From Panaeolus papilionaceus (lineage: Eukaryota; Basidiomycota; Agaricomycetes; Agaricales): DNA of 64,000 nucleotides. The stretch covers positions 1,054,001 through 1,118,000 of the forward strand of contig JADNRZ010000015.1 of the NCBI GenBank assembly GCA_015501605.1, in the 5' to 3' direction. Below, piece after piece: positions 10,641-22,330 of the stretch (position 1 is the stretch's first letter; each line of letters begins with the position of its first letter). The notes under the pieces are model-generated. The model was not told the origin of the DNA. It saw nothing but the letters and a program-made list of their open reading frames with translations, and searched no databases. The translations under genes were made by a program, and so were the position numbers.

Positions 10641-11700
10641 TGTCAGTTCTGCCTCCTCCACTCCTCCTAATTTCTGTATTAGTGACTAAGATACCAACAA
10701 ATCGGCACCATCAATAAGGTGGCACCAGTGGAATCCTCGTCCGCTCCTGTCAAATCCCGTCGTGACTCCCATGGAGCTATTGCTCTTGCTGTAGTACTCA
10801 TTGGACCAGGTACGCTCTTCCACTATTGAATTAATGCATATTCTGAATTATAAATACTTAGTAATGTCTAAATATCAGGATATGATTGGTAAATGGACCA
10901 ACACTGGAGAAAGCGAGGGTCTGTTGAGGATCCCATTGTGTAAATTAGTACGACGCTCTCCTCTCAATCCTCTGGCATTTCCTGGCTAATACACATACTT
11001 CTAGTTAGAAACACTCGGATTCCGTGTGGCCGAGGGACGGTAAAATTTGAGCATACTTTTACAACGTCCTATACGACATGTCATGGGTTGTTTTCCTGGT
11101 GCCTTCATCCACTTTGGACAAAGAGAGCGCTGTTCTTAAGGTACGTACTTCAAATTTCCACCCACAGGCATACATATTGCTTATACTATTTTACACAGAA
11201 CTTGACGATGGTGTATCGTCCTGCTGAGCTCGGGTTATAGGTTAGGACACAAACATAACTGTTGTCCCTGTTCTTGAGCCCAAGTCCTTTGAACGTGGAT
11301 CCTTCTCTAGTGGATACTTTTATCACACATACCGCGCCTTCCCGACGACAACACTTCCTTATTATCCCACCCCAGAGTGTCCCCCGCAACGTCTTACCCG
11401 ATTCTTTGTGGCCGATGATGAAGACGGGTGGCTCAACTGCATCGTACAATGTAGTTGTGGGGCAATCTGGTTGCAGATCGTTCAGTCAAGTTGTAGTTCC
11501 GCTCCCTAGTGCGCTTGTGCTCGTGGATGAAGTGATCTGGGTCCTCTATGGCGCCACTGAGCTGCTTCCTGCTGCGACGATAAGGAGTATAAATGGCCCA
11601 GAACGTAGATGGAGGGTGCCATCATTTGGTATGTCATGTGTATTTTCTTCTTTCATCGTAGTACTTATACTGGTCATTCAGAGAAAGTTCAGGCTACTCT
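10641..11700 (+). other. X module, copy 2
   Basis: The most complete-looking X copy. An open stretch from 11262 to 11894 includes APSRRQHFLIIPPQSVPRNV, VVVPLPSALVLVDEVIWVLY and INGPERRWRVPSFG before a GTATGTCA site at 11630. The Trp-rich INGPERRWRxPSFG end is also kept in the 29421 copy, which hints at past coding constraint. Family not recognised. Confidence 0.4.
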
Positions 11701-11959
11701 TTCATGGTAGTGCTTATATGCGGTCGCCTCCCTCTATTACCAGCGTTTATGACCTCCAATACAGATTCTTCGCCACCGCCCCAGCACCCAAACACGTGTC
11801 CCTCACCATCACACTCGTCCACTTCCTCCTCCCGCCCAGTCCTCTCCCTCTATTGCCTACGCTCGTACTCGTATGGGCACACCTTACACCTTAACCTGAC
11901 GCTAGCCTCCTCCAAACTTGTTAAGCTAACCCTCACCCAACCTTCATCTTGACATGCCT

Positions 11960-12840
11960 ATCCCCTGCTGAACGCCTCTTCTACCACAAACACAACATGC
12001 CACCGGTATTTCTCCATTCAATGACACTCTTCCACACTCAATAAGTTCAACACGTCTTATAGCTCGCCTTCTGTGCCGAATTTGGGGAAAGGGTGAGACG
12101 GAAAGGATCGGAGAAATCTGGGGCTGTGGGATACGTGCGGCGACAGTGCAAGTCAGACGTTGGTTGTGAGGTACGCAAATGTATGTCATTTTATTCTTTC
12201 ACTATCCTTGTTTTATCTTCGTCTCTAATTCTTATTTCTTTATTTATTTGGTATATCTACAGCCGCCTCTTCCACTTCGTCCTCCTCACCCACATTTTCT
12301 GGGTTGCGTGCTTCTGCCTCCCACCCTCGCCATCCCGCTCACGACGCTCAAGCGGTGCCTCCACTTCGACCCCGGCTCCAAACCCTGCCTGACTCTGTAT
12401 CCTCTCGTTAAAGAATTCGACAAATCGCTTCATTTGATGTCAGCCAAAGAGGATCGGAGAGGTGTGATTAAGCCACCCATGTGTTCACCGCTCAATCCGC
12501 AGGCGCACCTCCAGTCGCCTTCATCATGGTTCATCATCTACCGCGACCACCTCTACAACGACAGCCATGCATTAGAAACCTCGCAAGAGTCCATTCATCT
12601 TCCCAACGCTGCAAGGAGTATCGCCCAAACGGCAGACGCTCCTTGAGGCGATGTGTAGAACGTGCAGGCATATCTCCAACAGGGAAGGAGGGAAGAGTGG
12701 TGCTGGGGGATTCCAATTTTATTTTAGGCATTAGGGTCAGTTCGGGGTGGGTTGGTGGGGGTCAGGTAGGGGTCGGGATGGCAGGTATCGTCGGTATGAG
12801 GAGGGGATGGGTGGTGGAGAGGGTGATGGCATAGTCGAGG
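11960..12840 (+). pseudogene. P58IPK-like C-terminal fragment (P58-B2)
   Basis: B-type copy. A decayed HATG-YFS-TPR start near 11990, a GKGSEKSGAVGYV/GLWDTCG block, and an intron of about 80 nt ending CTACAG near 12262. Then the best B-type match to the P58IPK middle TPR: LTTLKRCLHFDPGSKPCLTL, YPLVKEFDKSLHLMSAKEDR and RGVIK, still in one frame. After about 12480 the text degenerates (SLRRCVERAGISPTGKEGRV). The final KAFEASGR block of other B copies is absent. Confidence 0.7.
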
Positions 12841-13289
12841 AGGATGGGGATGGGGATGTATTCGTGTTCGTATGTGCTAGCGTTAGTGGTATTCTGTGTA
12901 GGATTGAGCGACAAGGAACAATACTAAGGACTGGCGGATGTACAGTATTTGTTGCATTTAAACTTGATCTTGATGTTTCGCCATTGGAAGTAATTCTTGG
13001 GTCAGGTTTGAGGTCAACGAGTCGCGATTGGAAGCTTACGTCGTTGGTATAGAAATCCTAGTATTCAGTGTCGAATTTTGATTCTGTTCCTGTTTTTACA
13101 CGCCTTGTTTAATATACCTTGGACGTTTATGGCATTATCTCATGAGGCGTTAAGGCTCTGACTTGGTGGTGGGCATCCTTGCAATTTATAAGTGCCCTTG
13201 GTAAGAACTGTGCCATGCGGACTGCGCCTGGCAGATGTATGCTCAGCATCTCTTAACATCAGACCACTAGCACCAGCTCTCTACTCATA
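12841..13289 (+). other. G-type upstream spacer with TATA-like box
   Basis: Same spacer family as 2572-2982, with ATTTATA at 13184-13190 and the ATG 100 bp later. The promoter-like region therefore survives although the gene behind it is only a 5' fragment. Confidence 0.45.
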
Positions 13290-13520
13290 ATGTCGACCAC
13301 TGCTGAGGAATATGATTGGATTCAAGTGAATGGTCCGATTAGTATCATACCTATAACTCCTGAAAAAGTGAGAAAGAAAGATTTTGGGATTTACATGTGT
13401 GTACTGTTTAACACATTCATCTCGCCTCGACATCGCTGCTTAGTTGTCTTGTTACAGAATAGGACAAAATCCTCTAATCTAATCTCAGACCAATACCCTG
13501 GTGGTGAGTAATTTCCTTAT
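13290..13520 (+). pseudogene. GTPase G 5' fragment (G-N1)
   Basis: Exon 1 (13290-13396) is intact: MSTTAEEYDWIQVNGPISII and PITPEKVRKKDFGIY, with the usual GTGTGT donor. Where exon 2 should give LMGPTGSGKSS the text reads NRTKSSNLISDQYPG, so the P-loop glycines are lost. Exons 3-5 are absent; X-module sequence follows. Confidence 0.65.
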
Positions 13521-14369
13521 TGGTGTTGGACCGTCCAATCACAGCCAATCATTCCTTCAACCAAGCACTCACCTCTCCTGTTTCGTGCACTCGAGTACTC
13601 GTCTTCTCCATACGTTCTGCCCCCCTCTATTTCTTCACCTTATTTTATCGGTGATGGAAATGCTAAAGGATCGACGACGACCGGCATTGATACTGATGTG
13701 GCATTTGTGGGACCCGTCTCCGCTCGTGTAAAATGGTCTGTTGAGTTTGCAACTCGTACTCATTGGACCAGCCTCAGGTATGATTTTTTACTCTGCTTGT
13801 TAAATTAACGTGTATTCTCATTTCTGAATCGCAGGATGTACCAACACAGTTGAAGTGAGGCCTTCAGTGATACGAGAATAGCCAACGGAAATTCCGAGTC
13901 TCCCATTGCACAAGTTGGTATTTATCACTCCTCTCAATCATAAGACGTCTCCAGGCTGACGCACATATTCAAATTTAGCCACAATTTAGGAACACTCTCC
14001 ATTCCGGTGTGGCCAAGTAACTGTAAAACTGAATGTCTAAATAACCGTTGATGCGTCATGTAACTGTCTTCTTGATGCTTTCATTCACTTGGACAATGAG
14101 GTGGCGGTTCTTGAGGTATGTACTTAAAATCTCAACCCACACATCCGCTAACTATGGATCCTATTTTACACAATAACGACGAATTTTCCAGCTAACATTG
14201 GACATGGGTCAGGACACAAAGACTGTTATGCCTGCTCTTATACGACACCGATACTTGGCTGGCTTTAGTTTCAACTGGGATTACTTCAACAGCACACATG
14301 CGCGTAACAGCTACACATCGCCATTTCTTACCCTCCCTTCTCCTTCTTCCCTCAACCTATCGTCGACCA
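13521..14369 (+). other. X module, copy 3
   Basis: Follows the G fragment. Landmarks: the DTDVAFVGP/HWTS block at about 13690-13770, a GTATGA donor, a LDKE-like piece near 14090, an intron ending ACACAA near 14172, then IGHGSGHKDCYACSYTTPP-type text in sister copies (here MDMGQDTKTVMPALIRHRYL). No open gene. Confidence 0.35.
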
Positions 14370-15560
14370 CATCTCTAGTCCACTCCCATCCATGCATCTC
14401 GTCACGCACCCCTCTCCTTCCCCCTCCTCTTTGCCTCGCCTTGGCATCTGTGCAGTCAGAACTCTTTACACCTGGTCTCCTTGTGCTCATTAATGAAGCT
14501 GACATCCTCCTCTCGACGGGCCAGTTTTGGGCAGCTGCAAAGGTTCATTTGGAGGCTATCAGTGAGTATCGTTTTCAGTCTTTTCTTCATCGCCTTGATA
14601 TTATACACGTCAAAACTAACACTTCTCATCTTAATAGCCCAATCTTGTGCTAATTATCTACTCTACTACGAGGGCGGCACCGTTTACTTCTCCATGCAGC
14701 GGCACACCTCCACACTCAAGAATTTCAAACGAGTTCTTTCACTCATCTCCAGCGACTTCAACAACGTGCACCTCATAGAAACCTGAATCCACACCCGTGA
14801 AGCTGCCCGCTCCTCCCTCGCTCTCTACGTCAAGACGAAGGGCAAGTACAAGGAAGTGGAAGAGCTAGAAGGCGATTTGACAGAGCTGGAAAGGGTGAGG
14901 GGCAAGACGGAGAAGCAGCATGATGTGGGTTATGGAATGCGTGTGTGGAAAGTGCTAGTCAGACACTGAGGGTGGCGAGTCATGATGTTGAGGTTGGGAA
15001 TTGCGGGACTGCGTGTGCGCTTGGTGCAGGGGACGTCAAGGGTGCTGTTGGTGATTGGACGTGAGTTGATCGCTGTCTGATTTACCCCTCCGTGATACCG
15101 ACATCTGATATCCCTCGCAGCCGTCTTTCCCATCTCCTCGCCCATATCTTCCATCTCGCCCACCCCTACCTCCCTCCCTCGCCCACCCCTACCTCCCTCC
15201 CTCGCCCACCCCTACCTCCCTCCCTCGCCCACCCCAATGACAACACTCAAACAGAGCCCGCACTCCGACCCCGATTCCAAGCCGTGTCTTGGCTTGCACC
15301 GTCTCTGCAAAGGTCTCAATAAATCGTTCTTCGCCCTCGATGAACTCTTAGTCAAAGAGGACTAAAGAGCGGTGTTGAAACTCCTTACGGACATGAGCAG
15401 GAAGGTGGATCTGTGGAATCAGTGGGAAGCGGCAGCGAATCCTAACGTCGGAGAGGGCAGGGAGAGGATCTCCTGCTCATCCCGAGGCGTTACGCAAATC
15501 CCCATCATCATCATCAGCAACTCCAACACCGCCCTAGCACCCGTATATGCGTCTCCTCGC
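14370..15560 (+). pseudogene. P58IPK-like TPR fragment (P58-A2)
   Basis: The signal-peptide-like LLPPPLCLALASVQSELF leads into TPR1 (LLVLINEADILLSTGQFWAA, AAKVHLEAI). An intron ends TTAATAG near 14637. TPR2 follows (YFSMQRHTSTLKNFKRVLSL) to an in-frame TGA at 14784-14786. Beyond it LALYVKTKGKYKEVEELEGD continues in frame to about 14930, where the frame breaks. Intron 15061-15120, then the tail exon with a triplicated 23-mer and a TAA at 15363 replacing CAA/CGG. Hydrophobic N-terminus and TPR order fit an ER-lumen P58IPK-like protein. Confidence 0.7.
15159..15227. repeat. 23-bp minisatellite, three units, inside a P58 exon
   Basis: CCCACCCCTACCTCCCTCCC + TCG occurs three times head to tail, at 15159, 15182 and 15205. 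Every other A copy, including the nearly identical one at 33340, has one unit. The extra 46 bp shift the frame. Confidence 0.9.
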
Positions 15561-16930
15561 CGTCACACCCTTCCGCTCCTCCCTCTTGTCCGCCCCACTA
15601 TCGCCCTCACCCGTACACTGCTTCAAGCAAACACTCACCATTGCTGTTCGCGCACTCTTCTCCTCTATCCGTTCTGACTCTCCTACCCCTCCTCCTTCTC
15701 TTATCAGTGACGACGATGCCGATAAAGCAACCATAACCAACAACGCTGGTAACGTGATACACTACAAACGCGCCACGGCATACTTTCCATACAGTGGTTC
15801 ACCTGCGCACTCGAGGATTTTAAACAAGTCTTCTAATTCACCTCCAGCACCTTTCACAACGAGCACGTCATCAAAGTGCAAATCCACACTCGTGCTGGCG
15901 TCTGCACCTACGTTGCTCTCTCCTGCAAAGCTTAGGACCAGTACAAGGAAGTGGAAGAGCGAGCAGGTGATTTAACAGAGCTGGAGAGGGTGAGGGGCAA
16001 GACAGAGAAGGAGCGTGATACTGAGTTGTGGAATGTGTGTGTGGAGAGTGCGAGGCAAATGCTGAGGGGCCGAGTTCTGATGTCGAGAGTGACATGAAGT
16101 GGAGGGCTGAGGGGAGTGCTATTGGTGATTTGGCGTGAGTTGATCATTCCCCTCTCTCTGCAATCATTTCCTCGGTTTTTTTTAATCTAACGTCCTGTTT
16201 ACTTTCTTAGACGTCGATCTCGCCTCCTTGCTCTGTCTATGCACCTCCTCACCCACATCTTCTGTCTCGTCTACTTCTACCTCCCTCCCTCGCTCACGCC
16301 CATGGCAACACTGAACAATACTTACACGTCGATTCTGACTATAAGCCTTGTCTCAGCCTGCACCATCTCGTCAAGGCTCTCGACAAATCGTTCATGTTTG
16401 TCGATGAGCTCCTAGGGAAAGAGGACTGAAGAGCGGTGGTGAAACTGCCGATAGGTCCAGGCAAGAAGCCTGATCTATGCAATCAGTGGGCACTAGGAGG
16501 AAGCTGTGAGTTGCAACGTGGGCAAGGGAAGGGAGGGAGAGGTGCTGTTACTTGCCCTGAGGCGCTGCTCAAATCCCTGTGATCATCCTCGGCGACTCCA
16601 ACACCACCACCCTTACACCCAAATATGCGTCTCCTCGCTGTCACACCGTTTCACTCATTTCACTTCTCTGCCCCACTATCGCCCTCATCCCTTTACTCCT
16701 TCAAGTATACACTCACCATTTCTGTTTGCATCCTCTTCTCCTTTATCCGTTCCGACTCTCCTACCTTCCTACTTCCCCTATTGGTGACAACGATGCCGAC
16801 AAATCAACAATAACCGACGATGCGGGTGGCATGGTACCTGTGACTGTCTTCGTTTGCAGAATCTGTTGTGACTGCGATTGGGCCTGCCATTCCCCCTCCC
16901 ATGTTGGTGCCAGGTACTTGTTGAACCAGG
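15561..16930 (+). pseudogene. P58IPK-like fusion fragment (P58-A2')
   Basis: A linker text (MRLLAVTPFRSSLLSAPLSP..., frame open 15547-15975) runs directly into a second TPR2 copy at HYKRATAYFPYSG, so an X/P58 junction has been deleted. TPR2 then degrades. LTELERVRGKTEKERDTELW and NVCVESARQML are readable to about 16090. An intron (16136-16210, ending TTTCTTAG) precedes MATL...YKPCLSLHHLVKALDKSF and KLPIGPG. The text finishes in X-type sequence near 16800. Multiple frames; not functional as P58. Confidence 0.65.
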
Positions 16931-17518
16931 TACGCTCTTCTACTATTTTAATTAATATGTATTCTAAATTTTAGACACAGGAACGTCTAAATATCAGGAT
17001 ATGGTTGATAAATGAACCCACGTAGAGCGTGCAGTATGAGAGTGAGAATGTCAGTGGAGAGGGTGGGGACAACGAGGATGGGGATGTGTTCGTGTTCGTG
17101 TTCGTGTTCGTGTGTGTTAACGTTAGTGTATTGCTGTGTAGGATTGAGGGACAAGGAATGATACTGAGTGCTGAGCACTCGCAGAATTACATTATTTAAC
17201 CTTGATCTTGATTTTCGCTATCGGAATTATGTTTCTGGGTCGGGTTTGAGGTCCACAAGCCGCGATCGGAAGCTCAAGGCAGACTGTAGAGACTAACTGT
17301 AACAAGTGGTCGTTCATGCAGAAACGATAGTATTTTACGTTGAATTTTGAATTCTGTTCTTGTTTTTACAGCACTGCCTTCGTGTTCGGTCGAGTTGCTA
17401 TTGATACGAGCCCTTAGTAAATAATGCTACCATGCGGACTATCCCAGGCAGATAATGCTCAGTATCTCTTAAAATCAAACCGCGATTATCATCTCTCGTT
17501 TTTCTCACTAGACTTACA
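16931..17518 (+). other. Truncated X start joined to G-type upstream spacer
   Basis: About 100 bp of X module (GTACGC donor at 16930) abut the spacer seen before G genes. The TATA-like box has decayed to TATTGATA near 17398. Contains a (TTCGTG)4 hexamer tract at 17089-17112. Confidence 0.4.
17089..17112. repeat. (TTCGTG)4 hexamer tract
   Basis: Four perfect units in the spacer before G-N2. The copy near 35217 has one unit altered. Confidence 0.8.
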
Positions 17519-17760
17519 ATGTTGACCAGTACTCGAAAGTATTCATATCTCAAAATGAATGGCCCAATAAGTATTGTACCCATGACCCCAGAAGAAGCTG
17601 ATGAGAGGGAGCTGGATATTTGCATGTGTGTCCTGTTTAGCCCTTTTATCACACCTTGCTATTATTGCTTAGGCGCCTGCTTCCCTAGTCTAATGGGTCC
17701 AACCGGGTCAGGGAAAAGCTCTGTAAGGTCCATCAATGTCAATGTCAGAAGCTACTCATG
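17519..17760 (+). pseudogene. GTPase G 5' fragment with P-loop (G-N2)
   Basis: Exon 1 17519-17625 (MLTSTRKYSYLKMNGPISIV...) and exon 2 17689-17722 (LMGPTGSGKSS) join in frame as in the full genes, with the GTAAGG donor kept at 17723. Sequence then leaves the GTPase: intron 2 is only started and exons 3-5 are missing. Start codon and P-loop are preserved, but no G3 or G4 motif remains. Confidence 0.7.
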
Positions 17761-19100
17761 AGAAGTTGAGAACCACAACCTGTCGACATGACGGACCGGA
17801 AGGCAAAAAATTCCTGACAACAACATCATCATTTCACCAACGAACGCTGGTCATCATCGCATAATTATCATTTCACCGGTATCTCATGATACCCACCTTC
17901 AAACTCTAACTACACAAGCTTCGCTGCAACACGCGCCGTCAACTGGCTGCTGACAGGCATCAATTCCTCCACGCCGGCGACAGCGGAAGCGCACGTAAAT
18001 TCGAGCGGCACGGAATTCTTAATGACATTGATAAGCCGCTGCCCACTTCACCGGCGTGGCCCCCAACTTCGCAGTGCTTCTATCATTGAAACGATACACT
18101 AGAAGTTCAAGCATATCAGGCAACATCATGCGATCAGCTTGAGCAATCTCCGGGGGAGGGGGGAGAGCGAACGCTGGTATCTTCATGATAATCGTAAGTG
18201 AAACTCGCTTTAAACAGTTCCTCATCTCGTCCCGTCTCTATGTTGGACATCGCACCTCGCACTTAACCAACACGCGAATCTGATCTGATGGTAATACTAC
18301 CACCACTCCTGGTATCATTATCACGATGACGTCGCTGATTTAAATTCTAATCGTAGCACGCACACACACCCTTGGACGACGATGCTTTACTTAGGGTGAT
18401 AGTGATAGTGATATCATCTCATGCTCCCAAAAACACTTTGATTTAAGCATATTATATAGACTATCGGACAGGTGTCACCGCCCTCACGCCACCAGACGAA
18501 GCTTTCAAACGGGGCCGTGATTCCAATTCCCGACGCCCAAGTATGAACTCAGTAGTCTCAATGAAGCCAAGCCTCAATGATATGCTCACCCTGATCCGAC
18601 CCGGGGCTGAAAAAATAAGTATCTCCGGGACCGGACGCTCGAACTCAAGCACAACGGAGCGTCATCGAATCATCGGTAGCCCATTTCAGCTCATCCGAAA
18701 ACACAACCGCGGTACTCACATCCAGCCGTTGTCGTCCTCTGCAGTCGTCAAGATCATCACTAAATTGTTGGTCGCACTTAAAGCACTCATGTAGCACCTC
18801 CGATATCTGTTCATTCAGCAACCAGCACATCCCATGCCTATGTTCGGATAGAAGATCCTAGGATTGGAAACTCTCCGGTCGGGAGAAAATATTACATACG
18901 GAAGTGCACTCGCGTCCAACGCATCTCCTTCGCATCCATCACCTATCGAGGGTCCCTCGGTCACTGGTCTAGAGGATTCGCAATGTTAGTTGGTGTGGAT
19001 GTGATAATTGACGGACGCGCGATTTCGAAGAGGAGGTATGGGATTTGGTTCAAGCTTGAGGAGAAAGACAGGAGGGTGTATGTCAAGTGGAACCATAAGT
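17761..19100. other. Z segment, copy 1 (unrecognised)
   Basis: Unlike its neighbours and found only here and at 35896-37122. Minus-strand stretches look more protein-like than the rest: KIPAFALPPPPEIAQADRMM and LPDMLELLVYRFNDRSTAKL (18019-18225), and MCWLLNEQISEVLHECFKCD plus DDCRGRQRLD before a GTGAGT donor (18645-18830, read downward). Plus-strand VDVIIDGRAISKRRYGIW lies near 19000. It may be a decayed unrelated gene captured in the array. No family recognised. Confidence 0.35.
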
Positions 19101-19639
19101 AGGTTTAGCATTAATGAATAAAAGTTTTGAAATCAGTATCCATCCCCCATTCTTTCATCATGCTTCGTCGCTTTTTCGCGAATTTCTCGTCTGTTGTGTG
19201 CTTTTCGCATTGCTGTGCATCTTCCGCCTGCGTTCAAACTGACGTCGCGCAACGTGGTGCAAAAAGTTGATAACGCACGACTACCTAACTGCGAGTCTAT
19301 TGGTGTCAGTGTTGGCACCGTTGACATCCACAATCAGCCCTGATGGGCAGTGATGAGTAAAGTTCCTTATTGAGTTTGAATTTGAACGCTTGAGCCGTAT
19401 GATGTATCAAATCACTGCCTTCAACAAACACCACGATCCCCGTTCGTGCATTCATCTCCTTTGTCAGCGCTGCCTCCTCTACTCCTCCTAATTCCTGTAT
19501 TAGTGTCTAAGATGCCAAAAAATTGACACTACCAACAAGGCCAGCGACGTAGCACCATTGCAATCTTTGTCCGCTCTGCAGTGGTAGAATCCGATCGTGA
19601 CTCCATAGAGGCATTGCTCCTACCGTAGTGGTACCAGAT
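19101..19639. other. Y module, copy 2, running into X-type text
   Basis: Carries CGCATTGCTGTGCATCTTCC near 19207 and GTGTCAGTGTTGGCACCG near 19303, as at 10411-10520, although no GH92 lies next to it. Then a conserved promoter-like block (GTTCGTGCATTCATCTCCTT, 19443). No ORF of note. Confidence 0.3.
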
Positions 19640-19925
19640 ACTCATTGGACCAGGTACGCTCTTCCACTATTTGAATTGATGTATATTCTGAATGATAAGC
19701 ACTTAGAAACACCTAAATATCAGGCAGCTATTCATACATGAACCAACACGGTTGAAAGCGGGGGTCTGTTGAGGGACCCATTGCACAATTGGTATGAAGC
19801 ACTCGTCAATTCTACGGCGTTTCCAGGCTGAGGCACATATTTCAAATTAGCAACAATTCGATCCCGTATGGTCGAGGAACCATAAAACCTGAAAATATTT
19901 TTGCAACGCCCTATACGACGTGTCA
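19640..19925 (+). other. Shortened X module, copy 4
   Basis: Contains the GTACGC donor near 19652 and the NTVESGGLLRDPLHNW-like block. It then passes straight into the P58-A3 start through TGTCATGGGGTCGTTTACTT, with the later X exons deleted. Confidence 0.35.
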
Positions 19926-21200
19926 TGGGGTCGTTTACTTGGTGCCTTGATTCACTTTCCCCCTCCTCTCTGCCTCGCCTTGGCATCTGTGCAGTCAGAG
20001 CTCTTTACACCTCGTCTCCTTCTGCTCATTAATGAAGCTGACATCCTCCTCTCGACGGGCCAGTTTGGGAGGCTGCAAAGGTTTATTTGGAGGCTATTAG
20101 TGAGTATCGTTTTCAGTTCTGGTTTTGTTCTCTTTTCTTCATCACCTTGATATTATACACGTCAAAACTAAAACTTCTCATCTTCATAGCCCAACCTTGC
20201 ACCGATTATCTATTCTACTACAAATGCAGCAGCATCTACTTCTCCCTGCAGCGGTACACCTCCACACTCACGAATTTCAAAAAAGTTCTTTCACTCATCT
20301 CCAGCGACTTCAACAACGTGCACCTCATAGAAACCTGAATCCACACCCGTGAAGGTGCCCGCTCCTCCCTTGCTCCCTACGTCAAGACGAAGGGCAAGTA
20401 CAAGGAAGTGGAAGAGCTAGAAGGCGATTTGACAGAGCTGGAAAGGGTGAGGGGCAAGACGGAGAAGGAGCATGATGCGGGTTGTGGAATGCGTGTGTGG
20501 AGAGTGCTAGTCAGACACTGAGGGTGGCGAGTCATGATGTTGAGGTTGGGAAATGGAGAGCTGGGTGTGCGCTTGGTGCAGGGGACGTCAAGGGTGTTGT
20601 TGGTGATTTGACGTGAGTTGATCATTGTTTGATTTACCCCTCCCTGATACCGACATCTGATATCCCTCGCAGTCGTCTTTCCCATTTCCTCGCCCACATC
20701 TTCCATTTCGCTCACCCCTACCTCCCTCCGTCGCCCACCCCAATGACAACACTCAAACAGAGCCTGCACTCCGACCCCGATTCCAAGCCGTGTCTTGGCT
20801 TGCACCGTCTCTGCAAAGCTCTCAATAAATCGTTCTTCGCCTCGATGAACTCTTAGTCAAAGAGGACTAAAGAGCGGTGTTGAAACTCCTCACGGACATG
20901 AGCGGGAAGATGGATCTGTGGAATCAGTGGGAAGCGGCGATGAATCCTAACGTCGGCGAGGGAAGGGAGAGGATCTCCTGCTCATCCCTGAGGCGCCACT
21001 CAAATCCCCCCATCATCATCAGCAACTCCAACACCGCCCTAGTAGTAGCACCCGTATATGCATCTCCTCACCGTCACACCCTTCCGCTCCTTCCTCTTCT
21101 CCGCCCCACCTGTACTCTGCTTCAAGCAAGCACTCACCATTGCTGTTCGCATGCTCTTCATCCTCTCTCCGCTCCGGCTCTCCTACCCCTCCCACTTCTC
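19926..21200 (+). pseudogene. P58IPK-like TPR fragment (P58-A3)
   Basis: An X/P58 fusion gives a start MSWGRLLGALIHFPPPLCLA and then LASVQSELF, a good signal-peptide shape. TPR1 breaks by a one-base deletion (GQFGRLQRF where sisters have GQFGEAAKV). TPR2 after an intron (ending CTTCATAG near 20189) ends at TGA 20336-20338, the same stop as in A2 and A5. The following exon (intron 20611-20672) again has TAA within KED*RAV at about 20868. Confidence 0.65.
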
Positions 21201-22330
21201 CTCTCGGTAACCAGGATGCCAATAAATTCACGATAACCAATAATGGTGGTGACATGGTCCCCGTGCAACCATTTTCTTCCGGAGAAGCTGTTCTGACATC
21301 CATTGAGCGCGTCATTCCCTCCCATGGTGGTGTCAGCTACTCGTTGATCAGGTACGCTCTCCTACTATTTTTATTGAAGTGTATGCTGAATTTGAACACT
21401 TAGCAACGTCTAAAACTTGAAATTTTATCGATACAGAAACCAACATGGTTGAAAGCAGGGGTCTGTAGGATATGAGAATGTCGGACGGAAAAGCTAAGGG
21501 TCTCATTGTGCGAATTGGTATGAAGGACGCCTCAATTCTGCGGCATCTCCAGTCTAACGCACATATTTCCAGTTAGCAACTTTCCAACCCTGTGTGTTTG
21601 AGGCACGGTAAAACTTGAATATACCTTTGCAACGCCCCCATGAGGCATTCGCTTAAGACAGAGGCCACTGTTCTTAACGTACGTGCTTTAAATCTCGACT
21701 CACACATGTACCTATTGCTCATACTGTCCCAACAGAAATTGACAACAGCGCAACGTCCTGCTGACCTTGGATTATGCGTTAGAACACAAGATTACCGTTG
21801 TGCCCGTTGTTGAGTCTCAGGCCTTTGGACGCACCTCCTTATCTGGTGGATGGCGTTGCAACCTATCTGGCGCCTGCTCAACAACGCCTTCTCTTCATAC
21901 CTCCCCAGCACCCTCTTCTGCAACATCTCACCTGATTTTTTTTATGACCGTGGATGAAGAATAGTGGACCAACTGCATCAATCGCTGACGTGGCCTGGGT
22001 CCATCGTACCACTGAGTTACTTCCTGATGTGACGATAAGGAGAATAGATGGCCAGTACGTGGATGGAGGACGCCATTATTCGGTATGTCAAATGTAATTT
22101 CTTCCTGTGTCGCAGCACTCATGCTCTTTATATTAGCTCTCCTTCATCATTGTCCTGAGTGTACCTCCCTCTATTACCAAAATTTCTCACTTCCGGTTCT
22201 TCACCACCCAAACATTCAAGCATGAATCTCCGCCCCGTCACACCCTTCTACTTCGTCCTCTCCTCTCCCTCTATCACCCTCATTTATACTCCTATAGGAC
22301 GCCTTGCTCCTTAACCTGGTCCTACTCTCC
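21201..22330 (+). other. X module, copy 5
   Basis: Frame 21140-21403 gives NQDANKFTITNNGGDMVPVQ and the VVPVESV-like block. Later landmarks LEHKITVVPVVESQAFGRTS (21767) and the SHLIFFMTVDEE end (21964) match copies 1, 40637 and 54987. Minus-strand ORFs here are shadows. Confidence 0.35.

Larger units (their letters stand above)
15061..18310. repeat. 3.2-kb duplication, left copy
   Basis: Nearly identical to 33235-36440 (offset 18128 after the 23-bp repeat). Covers the tail exon of P58-A2, A2', G-N2 and the first part of Z. Similarity drops to perhaps 95 percent beyond about 18310. Confidence 0.8.
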
